From Phycomyces blakesleeanus NRRL 1555(-) (taxonomy: Eukaryota; Mucoromycota; Mucoromycetes; Mucorales; Phycomycetaceae), in assembly GCF_001638985.1 (NCBI RefSeq), contig NW_017265151.1, positions 310,001 to 374,000 of the forward strand: a stretch of DNA of 64,000 bases, written 5' to 3'. The translations under genes were made by a program, and so were the position numbers. Below the pieces are notes generated by a model that ran no database searches, was not told the DNA's origin, and saw only the letters and a program-made list of their open reading frames with translations. This document shows, piece by piece, positions 35,129-48,911 of this stretch; position 1 is the first letter of the stretch; every line of letters starts with the position of its first letter.

Positions 35129-36563
35129 TTGTTCAAGTATATCAAATTATTTGGTAAGACTCAATAATAAAAAGTATTGAAAAGAAACCACAAGAAATAC
35201 GAACACGCACAAATATATATTTCGTCTTTTATTGTGTAACACCATGTATATTTAAGGTTTATATCTAGGATTAATGTTTTTTAATGGACATGCTTTTTCC
35301 CTTGTATATATATATATATACGGAGATAACACTAGAATAGTTATATAATATAGCTGATAATACATATAAAGTCTCAATAGAGAAAAAAACAAAAGACTAA
35401 ATTTTCATATATCGTATCCAGACATTATATTATACTATATTTTTGTTTTGTTTTGGTTTTGGTTTGATAACGGTATGTGTTGCCATGACAAAAAGTTTAT
35501 TGGAAGACTTGCACAGATCTGTAAAATATGTGACACTAGAGCAAAACATCTTGCCAGCCAAAAAATCTAAAATGATATCTTTTGTTTTGTTTTTGAGTTT
35601 TGAAGCAGCATTATAAAAAACATTAAATAGAAATAGAAATAAAAATAGAACTATCAAAGAGTTTTAATCATAAAAATATATTGTTCTCAGAAGGAAACAT
35701 CAAGTAAAGCATAAAATAGGATAAAAAAGAGGGGTTATATTGTCAATGTTTTGAATCTCTCTCTCCCTCTCTCTTTACGCCAGACCTTCAGATTTTTATA
35801 TATATTGATCTGATATTTGAGGGACACCCTATTTTCATTCATGATCGGCCTTTGAGTTAAAGAAAATATTGTGTATAAGGTAATTAGAGCTTATATTTGA
35901 GTAGCTCAAATAAATAAATTAATCAAAATATCTTTTTTATTATGAAACAATGTAGTCTGAAGGTTAATTGATAGTAAGTTCTATTTTATCTTACTTAATT
36001 CCATATATTCACAATTATACTGTATGTATATGTGTTTTCATTGACCTACTCGATCATTATATCATACATATAAAAAAAAGCAGAATATATGTTTTGCAGG
36101 ATTTTTATTTCAATCATAATAAAGTGTAGATATTATATTGACTTTCTTATCATCCCAGTTTGCTCACCAATTTATTAGAATCATATTTGTTTCCATAGCA
36201 ATTCATTATCAGCCATAGTATGAACTATATCATTTCTAAGAAGAGAGAAACAAAGGAGGATAAAAATAAAATCTTTGAATAGTTTGTTTAGAAGTGTGAC
36301 AAAAAGAGGATTCGACTAATGATATTCTTCCTTTGTGGGCTGCAGAAAACCCAATTCCAAAAACCAAATCCGAAAATCCGGTATTTCTTTTTGTATTTAC
36401 CTCTAAAGTATCAAAGGGGGTTTTTTTTGGTATAATAATAAAAAGTGCAATTCAATTCAAATTAAACTGAACTCGCAGCTTAAGATTTAATGATTAATGT
36501 GAAATAAAGAATTATACAAAGTATTAAATGTATATATTATTGTGTGCATATTATGCTATTAAA
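35129..36563. other. intergenic
   Basis: AT-rich; contains TTTTGG/GTTTTG repeats near 35440-35465 and no convincing exon. It includes the 3' flank of the intact protease gene. Confidence 0.5.
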
Positions 36564-39500
36564 TTAGTTTTTTACAACGATAGTTCCAGTCTGGAAAGTC
36601 TCCCAGTCTTTGGAGTTCTTGGGGTTACCAAAGAGCTTAAGAGCTCTCAAGTTGAGGATGTAGTTTCCGGAAGGAACAGGGATTCCAGAGGAGATATCAG
36701 AGAAGCCTGTAGGAACGTAGGTGGCATCCCAGACCGCACCAGAGATGTAGTTGTCTGCCTCAAAGGTGTTACGAGAAAGATAGACATAGTCAGTAAAAGT
36801 CTTTCCGATCGACTTCTTGGTCTTGGCATTCAAGACGTCAACATCAAATTTGGCAGTAGGGGTGAGGAGGCGGTATACAATTGTGGGGGCAGTGGAAGAC
36901 TTGGTGCGATCGTAGGTGTATGTCTCGTTCTTGAGATAAACTGGGCCACCAGTGGGGTCAGAAAGGTAAGGAGTTTCGGCATCAAAGATAGGAAGTTCAA
37001 TTTGCTTGCCAACAACACCAAAGTAAGGAACAGTGGCATCAATAGCAGCCTTTTGGTTGCCAGACTTGAAGTGAATGAAACCACCATACATGATGTGGTC
37101 CTTGGGGTCAGTATTGGGAGGAACAACGGTGACGCGGATAGTCTTCTTCTCGCCAGCGTTGAGAGTAATGGATGTCTTGGAGAAAACGAGCTTTGCCTTG
37201 GCACTAGAAAAGCCGGTAGGAGCGAGGGGAGCGTAGCCTTGGGCGGCACGATCGTAAGGAGCAACAGCAATGGAAGGCTCATTAATAATCTTGAAGGTAG
37301 TGCGAACCTTTCCAGAGTTGTAGATGCTCAAAGTTTGGGTCTTGTATTTGGTAGAGGAGGTATCGTTAAAGCTGAGTTGAGTAGGAGAAATACGGACTTT
37401 GGCAGAAATGGCATCGTAGACCTGGACAAGACCGGCACCCTGAAGAAGAGGGTTCTCGGTGGAAGTCTTGACCTGGGTGTTGGCAAGCTGAAGAGCGTAG
37501 TTCTTGAATTGCTCGGATATAACCTGATTCTTCTTCTTGAGACCTCTAGCTTCAATGAACAAAGCAACGGAACCAGAAACGTAGGGTGCAGCCATGGATG
37601 TTCCAGACATCATACCCCAGCTACCGAGGAAGCGAGGAAGAGTAGAGAAAACCTGACCACCAATACCAGCAACATTAGGCTTAAGGTCGAGCTCATAAGA
37701 AGCACCAACGCTAGAGAAATCAGAGACTGTATTTCCACTAATCAAAGGGTACAGAGATTGGGCAGTGTCAAACTTCAATGTTGTAGTTCCGGCCTTAATG
37801 GCATCCAAAAGGGCGAGACCATCAGCAGTCGAGATACCAGCGACGGGAATAGGAGAAGTGGGGTTGGAGGGAGTGAAAGAATCACCATTAGCGCTGTTGT
37901 AAACAATAAGACCAATGGCGCCAGCCTTGGCGACGTTGGTAGCTTTGTCGTCGAAGGTGCAGGAACCACGTTGAACGATAGCAATCTTTCCGGTGAGATC
38001 AGGAATAGTAGCAGTAGAGCAAGCATCACTACCACTCCCGACATTCTTGTCACCGGCAGCAATTGTACCATCGGGGATCTTGGAAGACGAGGAGGTCAAG
38101 TAGGCTAAGTAGAGGCAAACAAACAAATAAATAAACTAAATACAACTTGTTACTTTGTGCAAATTTGCTAAACTTACGGATCTTATCAGCGATAGTGCTG
38201 GCTTTGAATAAGTCAACCAGGTAGTAGTTGTTATCAACAGAAGCAACAGACCAGACATCCTTAGCAGTACTGGGCATACCAACAGTAAAGGCTCCATCTG
38301 CACCAGAATTACTGGCAGAAACGATAACTAAAATTAAACAAAATTAAATTAAATTAAAAAGTGGCTCAGGTTAGCAAAATAATCTAATGTAATACATATT
38401 TCTTTTTAATTTAAATTACGGCTTTTGTCTTACATGGAATTCCATCTTCAGCAATACGTTGGGCAACAATGGTATCAGGACCATCAGTCCAAGCGCTTGC
38501 CTCACCAATGGATACAGAAATCACATCCATGCCAGCATCATAGGCCATCAAGAAAGCCTTGACAAGGACATCACCGCCAGTGCTTCCAGTGCAGCCGAAT
38601 ACACGCCACATACCAAGGGTAGCTTGAGGAGCAACACCAGTGAAATTCTAGGATATTCAATTAGTTACAGCCTTTCTTTTTATATTGTTGTTTAGTTTTG
38701 TCTAAGGAGTACTCACTGTTTGGGCATCGTAACCAGCAATAATACCGCTAACGTGAGTTCCATGACCTGTTTTTATTTCAATTGTGTTAGTATTAGGTGT
38801 TAAAAGGCTAGCTAAGAAGAAATGAACGTACCACTTGCACCAGACTCAGCTGTGCAGCTGTCAATAGGATCAGAGTCAGGAACAGGAGTGTTGTAACCAG
38901 TGTAGGCGTTGCCAACAAGATCGTATCCGTATTGGACCTTAAAACCCTCTCCGAAACCTCCTCCAAGAGCAGGGTGAAGATAATCGACACCTAATTATGC
39001 AACATCATAACATTGTTGTGAATAAAAAAAATCCTCCTTTTATAAAAGTATATATATATATATTAGGAAAGAAAAAACTTACCAGTATCAACGACACCAA
39101 CCTTGACGCCTTTACCAAACTTCTTGAGTTCAGAATGAACACGGTCGACTTGAGTCATTGCGTGGGGAAGGATAGATGGGGCCTTTGTACTAGCGGGAAC
39201 CGATTTGAAGGTAACATCGGGACGCTTAATGAGATTGACAGGATAGACTGCCTTGACGGTATTCTGATCAAGAACAGACTTGAGAGCAGCGTTGTGGTCC
39301 TCTTCATCAAGACCTTCGAGGCCAAACGAAATACCGCTGAAGATCTTGTGCTCAAACTGCTCGGCGACATGGACCTTAGCCTTCTTATACTTGCTTTTAA
39401 CAGAGTTAACAAAGGTGGTGGCAGATTGAGAATCTCCGTAATTGAATTCTACAACGTAGCGGTTGGGGATGACTTCCTTGGTGGATGGCTTGTACTTGGA

Positions 39501-39596
39501 ATGAGAAACTGCTTCTGAGGGAGCGATTAAGATGAGAACAGCAAGGCAGACACCTGCTGTGAAAAGGGGAAGGACAGAGAAGGATCGTCGCTTCAT
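36564..39596 (-). CDS. subtilisin-like serine protease (S8) with PA domain, intact
   Basis: complement(join(36564..38104,38178..38327,38434..38647,38717..38766,38832..38990,39083..39596)), 875 aa, six exons with clean GT-AG introns. Order: signal peptide/anchor (MKRRSFSVLPLFTAGVCLAV), I9 propeptide (about 40-125, RYVVEFNYGD), catalytic Asp170 (VGVVDTG), His226 (HGTHVSG), Asn of the oxyanion hole in SASNSG, a protease-associated insert (about 375-475, QRGSCTFDDKATNVAKAG), catalytic Ser532 (SGTSMAAPYVSG) and an Fn3-like C-terminal domain. This is the architecture of extracellular or vacuolar S8A peptidases (Vpr/minor extracellular protease type): secreted, self-processed, broad-specificity. All catalytic residues are present. 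Codon use is C-rich, suggesting high expression. A broken paralogue lies at 45589-48796. Confidence 0.93.
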
Positions 39597-39665
39597 GATG
39601 GAAGGGGTGAAAAGGAAAGGAAGTGTTTGAGAGAACTGATGAGCAAGGACTTGGGCCTTAAATCT

Positions 39666-39673
39666 CTTTTATA
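39666..39673 (-). promoter_or_regulatory. TATA box of intact S8 protease
   Basis: Minus-strand TATAAAAG about 70 bp before the ATG at 39596, followed by AGA. The same TATAAAAGAGA occurs upstream of the pseudogene paralogue, so it predates the duplication. Confidence 0.6.
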
Positions 39674-42600
39674 GCTTTCTCACAAGCCCATGTTTACATA
39701 CTACTGTCTAGACTTGCACAATAATTACGTTGGTGAATAAACATACCATTTAATATCCATTTTAGACAACTTGTCAATGCGTGCGTGTATTGAGGTTGCA
39801 CAGACGAGCACTAGGCTGTTAGTGATAGACAGTTATCCAGGAAGGCGCGTGTAAAAACGCTTTATCTGGGAAACTACCAAATTTGATTTGGGAAAGAAGT
39901 CCTAAGTATAGAGATCTCACCTTGTCGCTGTAGCTTGCACAACACTGCGTAGGATTTAACAAATATTGGAATTGAATGGCCGTGAACTTCACAATTTTAT
40001 AATCGTAATTGTACTTCCGCCCAAATTAGTAAGTTTTCACTCGACTTGGAAACATGTGTCGTTTTATTCTACTCTTCGTGTACTTTTGAAGAATATGCCC
40101 GGAGAATTACAGGTATTGAGTTAACTAGATTGATCATTGGAATATGTTATATCTATGCATACTCTCCGATCAAGGGACTCAATGAGAACCCAAGTTTTCA
40201 ACAACAGCAACAACAAAGGTCCAAAACTTGTAGATAAATGAATTACATTGTGCCTTTTAAAAAGTCGTAATGGGTATAAATGATTCACGTACTCAAAAAC
40301 CGTTCTATGATAGCCAAGTACTTTAAAGGTACATAAGATCAAAGTAACTGTATACTATTTGCCATATCTTAGAACAATAACGCAATGTATACTTGTGCAA
40401 AAAGACAAAAGCAGGTCCAAAGGCAACGCACAAAGCATTTTGTTTTTTGCAATATCAAATGTACTGTGTCTCCAATACATAGTTTCACTTTTGTCGTGTC
40501 CGAATTACATGTAACACTCAAAATACGATTTGTAATGAACTCAATGCATACATATACTATGTAATCTATAGTTTATCCACACTAATAAAGGCTCTAATGA
40601 AGGGACCTCACCTCCTGCTTAATTCTTTTATTTTTATTTATCTTTCTGTAGTCCAAGGTCAAAAATGATTAGTTAAAATAAGAAATCAGAAATATATATA
40701 TATAATTATATAGTTATATAAACTAAAAAGGAAGCGCAGTAACTTTTTATTCTTAAAAAAATCAACTCTTATTGGTTAATAATTAATTCCTAGAAAAGTA
40801 AAATAAAATATTAAAAAGAAAACATCAATGTACATTTTCAAGCTTGTCTTAGCCTATCATTCTGCTGTCTCTGGTAAAAATCCCATCTGATAAGGCTATT
40901 AGACTTGAAAAAGGTACCGGATCTAAGGCATGCATTTATTAAACACTCTAAAGAGGATTTGAGGAAACCCAATATTAACAGCTGCCTAAGAAATCCAGGA
41001 GAGTTGTCCTTTTCATCTTTACCGATACGCATATCTTTTAGGAAGTATAACAAAAACCCTGCACTTCTTGCTGATGATACTCTGTCATATCTTGAACGAT
41101 TTGTTAAAGGTTGGAATTAATTTGGTAGGCTCATAGGATGGGTGAGATGAGATGAGATGCGGTGCGGTGTGGTGTGGCTGTGAAATTAGATCGGTACTTG
41201 ACGTACCTGTATTTGATGGGCCGCCTTTATGGACCATAAAATAAACCTCCCCCTTCACTCCCGTTTTGGATATTTGTGTGAACAAGTTATATTTGACGAT
41301 ATGTATAATGATTATTCTTCTTCTCATATCGGCTCTGATAATAATCAAATAATATACAAAAAATTGGCAAGACCATCAAATAGAAGCTTATTACTTTTTA
41401 TAATAGACATGTCAAAGATGTTTCATTTTGATAAATTTAATCGGACAAAAGAAGTATCAATGTTACTATTAATTTTCTTCATTCTGCCTACCTCTATGCT
41501 GAACTGGCATGTTGAACAGCAAGCTCAAGATAAACTTTTTAAGCCCTGAGTTCGTTTTTGCTGTAATAAAATGTTTATTTCTGCTACCATAAGCACCTTA
41601 TTTTTTTTGTACCAGTTTTTATATCTACTAGAAAACATGAAGCCGTTGTAAACAAGCACGTAATAGAACAAGTTGCCAGCAAACACCAATTGCTTAAGCC
41701 ATTAACATTTATACTTTGAATATACCCAGGTATAAAAGAGAGATCTACTACTAGAAATGGAAATGAGTATTTTAGTATGCAATTGCTTAATTGTGAAGCT
41801 TGTACTCATCGATTCTGAGCAGCACAAACAATCGATTTTCTTTTCAAAGGCTTTTAATACTCTCTTATGGTACTAAACCTTCTTTCTTCAATTTACTAGA
41901 AAGAATGGGCACCTCCTAAAGCCTATTAGCGAGATGCGATCGTTATTCAAGATTTTTGTGTAAATTAGTGCTGGAGGTACTGTAACAACAAAAAAAACAC
42001 TAAATATGGAATGATCTACGCTACACTCAAGTAACACAGACAAATCTTGTATCCATTGCACAGAAAATAAAATATACATATCGATGATAATTAAATTACC
42101 ATAATAAACTAGCTATCAACTTACCAAAGGGTATTGTGTGAAAAAATTAAAAACAAGAATTCTTTCAAGACCTAGGCATTAAAGAAGGAACTATATGTTT
42201 GAGAACTGGAATATCCCTATACAAAATGTATACGTTAGACCAGGTTAAATGGCCTCTCTGATTTATATCCATCTTTTCTTTCTTTCTTTCTACTTTAGGT
42301 AATTTCCATAGCATACAGCAAAGCAATTATTAATAAAATTAACTTGGGAAAGGTGTTTGAATATAAGGTTGTTCCTCATGGTTTATATCAATATTTGCGC
42401 AAGTAGACCCAGAGACTTTAAATGTATTACCTACCTTATAACCCATTTATTGAATAATTATCTCCTTTCACAGAAGGCTTTTGTAAACATATTACATACC
42501 TATATAAATAACTTAAAAGTAAGAAAGTCAGTATACGTTATCTCAGGGACTATATGATTTCGAACAGTACGAGTCTTCAAGAAGTAATATATCACAAGCA

Positions 42601-43269
42601 AAAATATTCTAGTGTCTCCATAAATGGATTGAGACCTATAAGCGGAGATATATATTTTATAGATCTACACCCAAGTATAACATACTACAGGTAGAATTTT
42701 CCTTTGCTCTTCTTCTTTCTCTCAGTAATATTATCTATGGTGTTTTCTCACCGATACTTTCTTCTTCGTCTTTTGTACTTAAAGGTGCTAAAAACAAGAG
42801 CAGAAATTATAAAGAAAACACTACTTTAAATAAGAATAATATTAAATCAAGCTATTTATTTTTGGGATCATTTCCTAAACTCTGTTTGAGTTATTGGCCA
42901 CCAAAAATTTCTATAATTGTAAATACATTTCCTAAAGAGTTGCCTTTAATTCATCCTCACTTTTCATGTACTTTTGACTCATCCATAAGTCTTGAATTAT
43001 TTAAGTCCAAAAAGATTTAAGAGGATCAAAGTTTAGGTTATTTAAATAATATATATATATAAAACATTTGCCAAGATTATATGCCTCAATAATGTGATTA
43101 AAGAAATCCAAATTCCAAGCTCTATTGATTTACGATGTTGAATATCAATTGACATGAATGTTTTCCTGTAAATAGAGTATACTAATGATGCCTAGATGTA
43201 TATAGTAGTCTTTTATTTTATCCTTATGCTATGTTATGGCTTAACGGCATCGTCTTCTATATAGACCCT

Positions 43270-43425
43270 TGCTCCATCTTAAATAGTACTCTTTGGAAAT
43301 TCGAGGTGCTGTAAGAAGCGCTGAATGTTTAACTTTTCTCTCCCATTGAGCTATAAAATAGCCCATAATAACCGCATCAAACTTCTGTCTGTTTGGACTC
43401 CTGTTTAAAGAGGGCGTTGAAGCAG
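43270..43425 (-). pseudogene. weak transposase HTH remnant
   Basis: Minus-strand reading FDAVIMGYFIAQWERKVK then RISKEYY resembles the start of a Tc1-type HTH (compare IRGRIIGQWEKDATYREIS in the 22.8 kb pseudogene). It then runs into frameshifts and stops. This is pattern recognition only. Confidence 0.3.
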
Positions 43426-43699
43426 TTATTTGCGTTTTCTTTTTATTTAAACGAACGAGTTAAATAGGCTTATAATTATGCGCTTTAACTATTTTCTAAT
43501 AATGACTGGTATTCCTTAAATTTGTTGTTAAAATATAAGCTCGTATCAGTAGCAATTATATTTTCTATATTCTGACCATTCAAGAGTACAGCCTCTTTAA
43601 ATATCTTATACCAGTTTATTTGGTTTCCTTTGGTATTATATTTCTAAAAAGTATAACGGCAATAAAAAAGATAAATATTTTGAGATAGCAAGGCATATG

Positions 43700-43870
43700 T
43701 TCGTTAAAGAAAAGGATACTATGTAGGTTTTCCACGCTCGTATTCCATTTGGAGCGTGGATTTGCGCATAGATACAAAATGCCTTTCGCACACTTTGACC
43801 GGAATATTTTTCTGCTTCTTAATGAATAGCTGTATCCAGTCCTTTTCAACCTTTCTTTTAGTCAGTGGTC
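43700..43870 (-). pseudogene. possible decayed transposase fragment
   Basis: Minus-strand frame LTKRKVEKDWIQLFIKKQ continuing to RHFVSMRKSTLQMEYERG is open for about 55 codons and looks protein-like, somewhat like the segment around the first catalytic Asp of Tc1 transposases, but no catalytic residue is evident. Assignment uncertain. Confidence 0.22.
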
Positions 43871-45588
43871 TTACTCTCCACATGTGCTTAAAATATAACT
43901 CATATATATATTAATCAAGTATCTTCTCAATTGTTTTCAAAGTACCTAGCTTTTTTGTCTATACTTACAGCCCCAAGCCATAATTGAACCTTTATTAATG
44001 TACATATCTTGGTTTTATGCAGCATTTTTTCTGTATCATTTTAGAGGTGTCACCATACTATTTTATTTCTATGTTTGGGTAAATATATAAACCTCGACTC
44101 ATCACTCAAAATGATATGATCCCACCTTTGAGTAGCACCCCTAAAATGATAGACAAAGGACAATTATATTTTTTTTCTGTACGCTTCTGATGGTAGTGGT
44201 TTGTACTCAGTATGACAGAAAAATGTTCTTATTCAGCAAATACTTGTAATCTGGCAAATGATTGAATTTGTAATAAAATTTCCTAATTTATTTGTGATAA
44301 AAAGCTGTAAGACCTTCAAGTACTACACTACAATCTCTCTTCAGTTTATGACACATTGCATTGATTTCTTTTTGTTCGTTCATTCATTCATTCATTCATT
44401 CATTCATTATTATTATTACTACTACTACAGTGACCATTCTTCTTTACTTCCCCGGAAAATTAATGACAATATATACTTTATCTTTTTATTGTATTATATT
44501 TCATTTTGTAGAGATATACTATTTTTTATTTAAAAATTAGCAGGTGATTTATTTACAGGATTGTCACTATCGGTTCTCTGTGATAATAGCAAAGTTCTTT
44601 ATATTTTCCAAAAGTTTTTCTGTTCATGTAATGAAATATACACTATTGTGAAAAAGAAGAGAGAGATAGAGAGAGAGACTTTAGTAAGAGACTTTTGCAA
44701 GTTCCTCTAAAGAATTTTGGATTCCTACAACGAGAATAGTTTATAAGGGTATTAATAATAGAGAAATAAAGGTTAATTGTAATATTATGCTAGGAAAACA
44801 TGGAAGGTTCCATTTGATGTTTGAGAGCGGCTTTATGGAGACAGTGATTAGGAGCTTGCAGAAAGATGGGCATTGATGTGGCAGAAGATGAGCTCATGCC
44901 TCAGTCTTGCTTTTTTTTTATCGTTTGGTAGTAGACATTGTGACATTAAATTACTGAAAAAAAAAACACCACAAAAAAAAGCTTGATTAATCTACCCATA
45001 TAGGCCAAAGTACATTTTGTGGGCCAAATATCCAAGGAAGGTGTATTCGCCAAGTGCGAAGGTTTCTGTGTATGTTTTTGTGTGTGCAGTAATTATATGC
45101 ACTTTTGAAACCAAATCTTATAGTTATCCAAGGAGCTCCGGAATTTACCCGATTGCTTGTATTTATGTATTTTTTTAAGGACTCGGGTTTGGGTAGTTCC
45201 GTTAATCGGTTTCGGATCCTTAAAGGACTATAGATAGAAAATTAGCTTGGTCAGCACTTTCATTATGACAATTGATAGGAGTAGTATACCAAAAGATTGC
45301 GCGGATTTATATACTGTATATCAATCAAGGAAGTACTTTAAAGAGCAAAAGATAAAAGTTTGGAAATACTAGACTTCTTGTTCTTTAATGGTACTGACTT
45401 TTATAGATTTTATTTGCATCATATGTGACTCGGATACATAATAATTTAGTATTTAATTAACCAGATAAATATATTGATAAATGAATATAAAGGAAATTGT
45501 GTTTAAAGATGTTGACCCATTTGATTATTTGATTATTATACAATTAAAGCCGCAAATGGACCGAGATATCTCATCTAATATCAACAAA

Positions 45589-48500
45589 TTAGTTCTTTAC
45601 AACAACAGGACCAGTCTGAAAAGTCTCCCAGTCCTTGGGATCTTTAGGATTACCGAGGAGCTTGAGGGCTCTCAGGTTGAGGATATAAGTTCCTGAAGGT
45701 ACAGGAATTTTGGCTGGAATACCAGAGAAAGTGTTAAATACATATGTGGTATCCCAGGTAACCTTGGAGCTATATCCATCTTCAAATAAGCTGTTGCGAG
45801 CAAGGTAAACAGAATCAGTCATGGTTTTTCTAATTGACTTTTTGGTCTTGGCATTCAAGACGTCAACATCAAACTTGGCTGTAGGAGTCAGAAGGCGGTA
45901 GACAATGTTTGGGATGGTCTTGCAATTACTGCGGTCATAGATATATGTTTGGCTTTTGGAGTAAACTTTTGTACCATTGGTGTCAGAGAGATATGGATAT
46001 TTGGCATCAAAAAGAGAAAGTTCACGCTGCTTGCCAACGACACCAAAGTAAGGAACAGTAGCATCAAGAGCAGACTTGCGGTTGCTAGACTTAAAATGAA
46101 TGTAACCACCACACATTATGTGATCCTTGGGGTTAGTCTTGGGAGGAACAACAGTGATACGAACAATAGTCTTTTGGCCAGCGCTGAGAGTGACAGATGT
46201 CTTGAAAATATAATCTTGGTCTTGGCATTTGAGTACCCAGTAGGACTAGTCGTTGTATATCATTGGGCTGAACGGTTGTAAGGAGCAACGGCGACTGAAG
46301 GCTCGTTAATGACCTTGAAAACAACACGAGCCTTGCCAGTATTGTGTACAGTCAAAGTTTGTGTCTTGTACTTGGCAAATGAGGAAGTGTCGTTGAAACT
46401 AATCTGGGTGGGAGAAACATTGACTTTACCAGAAATAGCATCGTAGACCTGAACCAAACCAGCTCCCTGAAGAAGAGGACTTTCAATTTCATTCTTACCC
46501 TTGGTGTGGGTAAGCTTGAGGGCGTAGTTTTTTAATTGCTGGGAAATTACTAAGTTCTTCTTCTTGAGACCTCTGGCTTCAATCAAGAGAGCAACAGAAC
46601 CAGAAACATAAGGAGCAGCCATTGAAGTACTGGACATAAAACCCCAGCTTTGAAAATTACGGGGAAGAGTAGAGTATATTCCACCACCAACGCGAGCAAG
46701 GCTGGGCTTAAGATCAAGCTCATAAGAAGCACCAATACTGGAGAAACCAGAAATATGGCCTCCGTTTTTTGTGGGAATTATAGTTGGAGCGAGATCAAAT
46801 TTCAAAGTCTCGGCACCAGACTTGATGCCGTCCAAAAGAGTAAGACCGTCAGCAGCCGAGATACCAATAGCTGGAATGGTAGCCTTGGGATTGATGGGAG
46901 TGAATACACTGCCAGATTTGTCATAAATAATCAAACCAATTGCACCAGCTTTGGCAACGTTGGCAGCCTTATCGTCAAAGTTACAGCCACCGCGCTGAGT
47001 AATAGCAAGCTTGACCTTAAGGTCAGGGGTAGTTGAAGCATCACAAGCATCCTTATCACTGCCAATATTCTTATCACCAGAAACAACGATTCCATTGGGG
47101 ATTTGAGATGTCGAAGAGTTCATGTATTCTACACATACATGCATGCACACAAAAAAATACGAGAGAATGAATATATGGATCCTGCTTATATATATATATA
47201 TATATGTAGATTGTCTAGCATTGTTAAATATACCCATTTTTTTGGATGCGGAACAGGCCTTGAAGGTTTTAATCATATTATTGTCGTTTTCAACGGATGC
47301 AATTGACCAGACATCTTTAGCGGTACTGGGCATACCAACAGTAAATACATCACTGCTGTCAGAGTTACCAGCAGAAACAATGACTAAGATTAACAGAGTT
47401 TAATGAGTTTGCTTGAGATTCTAACAAGCAAAAATAAATAAATAATCTAAGCCAGACTAGACTAGGCTAGGCTCTTGTCTCTTCTTTGCTGTTTAGTTTG
47501 AACAATTTTTACAGTTATCTTACATGGAATTCCCTTTTCGGCAATCGGCTGAGCGACAATTGTATCAGAACCACTGCTCCAAGCGTTGTCCTCGCCAATA
47601 GATACAGACATAACATCCATTCCAGCATCGTATGCCATCAAGTAAGCTTTGGTGAGAACATCACTTCCAGTGAATCCGTCACAGCCAAACACACGTCACA
47701 TGCCAAGAGTAGCTTGAGGTGCAACACCAGTAAAGTTCTGTATTTTTCCCAAAGATAATATTTAATTCAATAAAATAAATAAATAAAGGAATAAAGAAAA
47801 ACTTGGATTTAAAGATTTTCTTCTTTTTTTTTTTATTTAGTAAGGCGCATAAAGATAACTCACGGTTTGGCAGCATAACCGGCAATGATTCCACTGGCAT
47901 GGGTTCCATGTCCTAAGAATAATGATAAAAAATCATTTATTTTTGAATTTTATTGTATTAGTTTCAACTTTTTGAAGAGCAAGAACAATGCATATATATA
48001 TATATGTATACCGTACCACCAGACTCAGTATCAGCTGGACAGTTGTCGAGAGGGTCAGAGTCAGGAGCAGGAGAGTTTTCGCCAGTGTAGGCACTACCAA
48101 CGAGATCATACCCGTACTGAACCTTGAAACCCTTGCCAAAGCCTCCTCCAAGAGCAGGATGAAAATAATCGACGCCTAATTATCCAATGATGTATATTAT
48201 TATCGTTAGTAGTAGTAGTAGTAGTAGTAAACCACTGGTAAAATAGACTCTTTTTTTCTTCATATTATATAAGAAAAGTTACCAAAATCAATGACACCAA
48301 CTTTGATGTCCTTGCCAAATTTCTTGAGTTCAGAATGAACATGGTCCGCTTGGGTCATTGCGTGGGGTAAGATAGAGGCCTCTTTTCCCTTGGACGAAGC
48401 TTTCTCGACTGTAACTTTGGGACGCCTGACTACTCTAACAGGATAGACTGCCTTGACATGACTGTAATCAAGAACGGTCTTGAGAGCAGTATTATGTTCT

Positions 48501-48796
48501 ATTTCGTCGAGATCGTTCAGACCAAAAGAAAAACCGTTGAAGATATTGTGCTCATATTGCTCGGCAATATGGGTCTTGGCCTTTTTGAACTTGCTTTGGA
48601 CTGAGTGGACAAAGCTGTTGGCAGATTTTGAATCCCCGTAATCGAACTCTACAACGTAGCGGCTGGGAACAACATCCTTACCGGATACTTTGTATTTAGT
48701 ATGCGAGATGGCTTCTGAAGGAGCAACTATGACAAGGACTACAAGACAGACACCTGCTACAAAAAGGGGAAGGACAGAGAAGGATCTTCGCTTCAT
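45589..48796 (-). pseudogene. subtilisin-like protease (S8) pseudogene, paralogue of 36564-39596
   Basis: Exons align with the intact copy: 48283-48796 (514 nt), 48017-48175 (159), 47864-47912 (49 instead of 50), 47524-47737 (214), 47234-47383 (150) and 45589-47128. Lesions: a 1-nt deletion in exon 3 right after HGTHASG; TGA at 47696-47698 where the paralogue has Trp; TGA at 46260-46262 where it has Gly; and a 1-nt deletion near 46199-46210, after which the last 175 codons (from MCGGYIHFKSS) are again readable. The active-site Asp motif has drifted to IDFG and the Ser motif to SSTSMAAP, although Asp, His and Ser themselves remain. Signal peptide, propeptide and TATA box are retained, so it may still be transcribed. 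Confidence 0.88.
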
Positions 48797-48903
48797 GATT
48801 GAATTGAAGATAATAGGGAAGGAGAATGAAAGGAAGTGTGTATATTGTTTTTGTTTTTTTTTTGCTTAGAGAACTGATGTGTAGATATTAGTTTGTCAAG
48901 TCT

Positions 48904-48911
48904 CTTTTATA
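48904..48911 (-). promoter_or_regulatory. TATA box of protease pseudogene
   Basis: Minus-strand TATAAAAG followed by AGA, about 108 bp before the ATG at 48796; the extra distance relative to the intact copy comes from a T/G-rich insertion between 48841 and 48870. Confidence 0.5.

Larger units (their letters stand above)
39680..45588. other. gene-poor region between protease paralogues
   Basis: About 5.9 kb. Proximal 300 bp share blocks with the region upstream of the pseudogene (ACAACTTGTCAATG against ACAACATGTCAATG, then ACCAAATT near 39880 and 49160). A tandem GAGAT/GCGGT/GTGGT run lies at 41130-41160 and (CATT)n at 44379-44408. Two weak transposase-like remnants are listed separately. Two plus-strand frames of 71 and 106 aa (40905-41120, 41229-41549) have no motif. 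Confidence 0.5.

Noticed and set aside
36528..38108. 526-aa plus-strand open frame across the intact protease
   Set aside because: It is the antisense of protease exon 6, kept open by C-rich codon bias; it has no domain, and the minus strand carries the full S8 catalytic motifs.
40905..41120. Plus-strand 71-aa frame ending LERFVKGWN
   Set aside because: Reads like protein in places, but has no start context, splice site or recognised motif, and an equally long frame exists on the other strand.
41130..41165. GAGAT/GCGGT/GTGGT run as a regulatory array
   Set aside because: Looks like a short degenerate microsatellite; no gene starts nearby.
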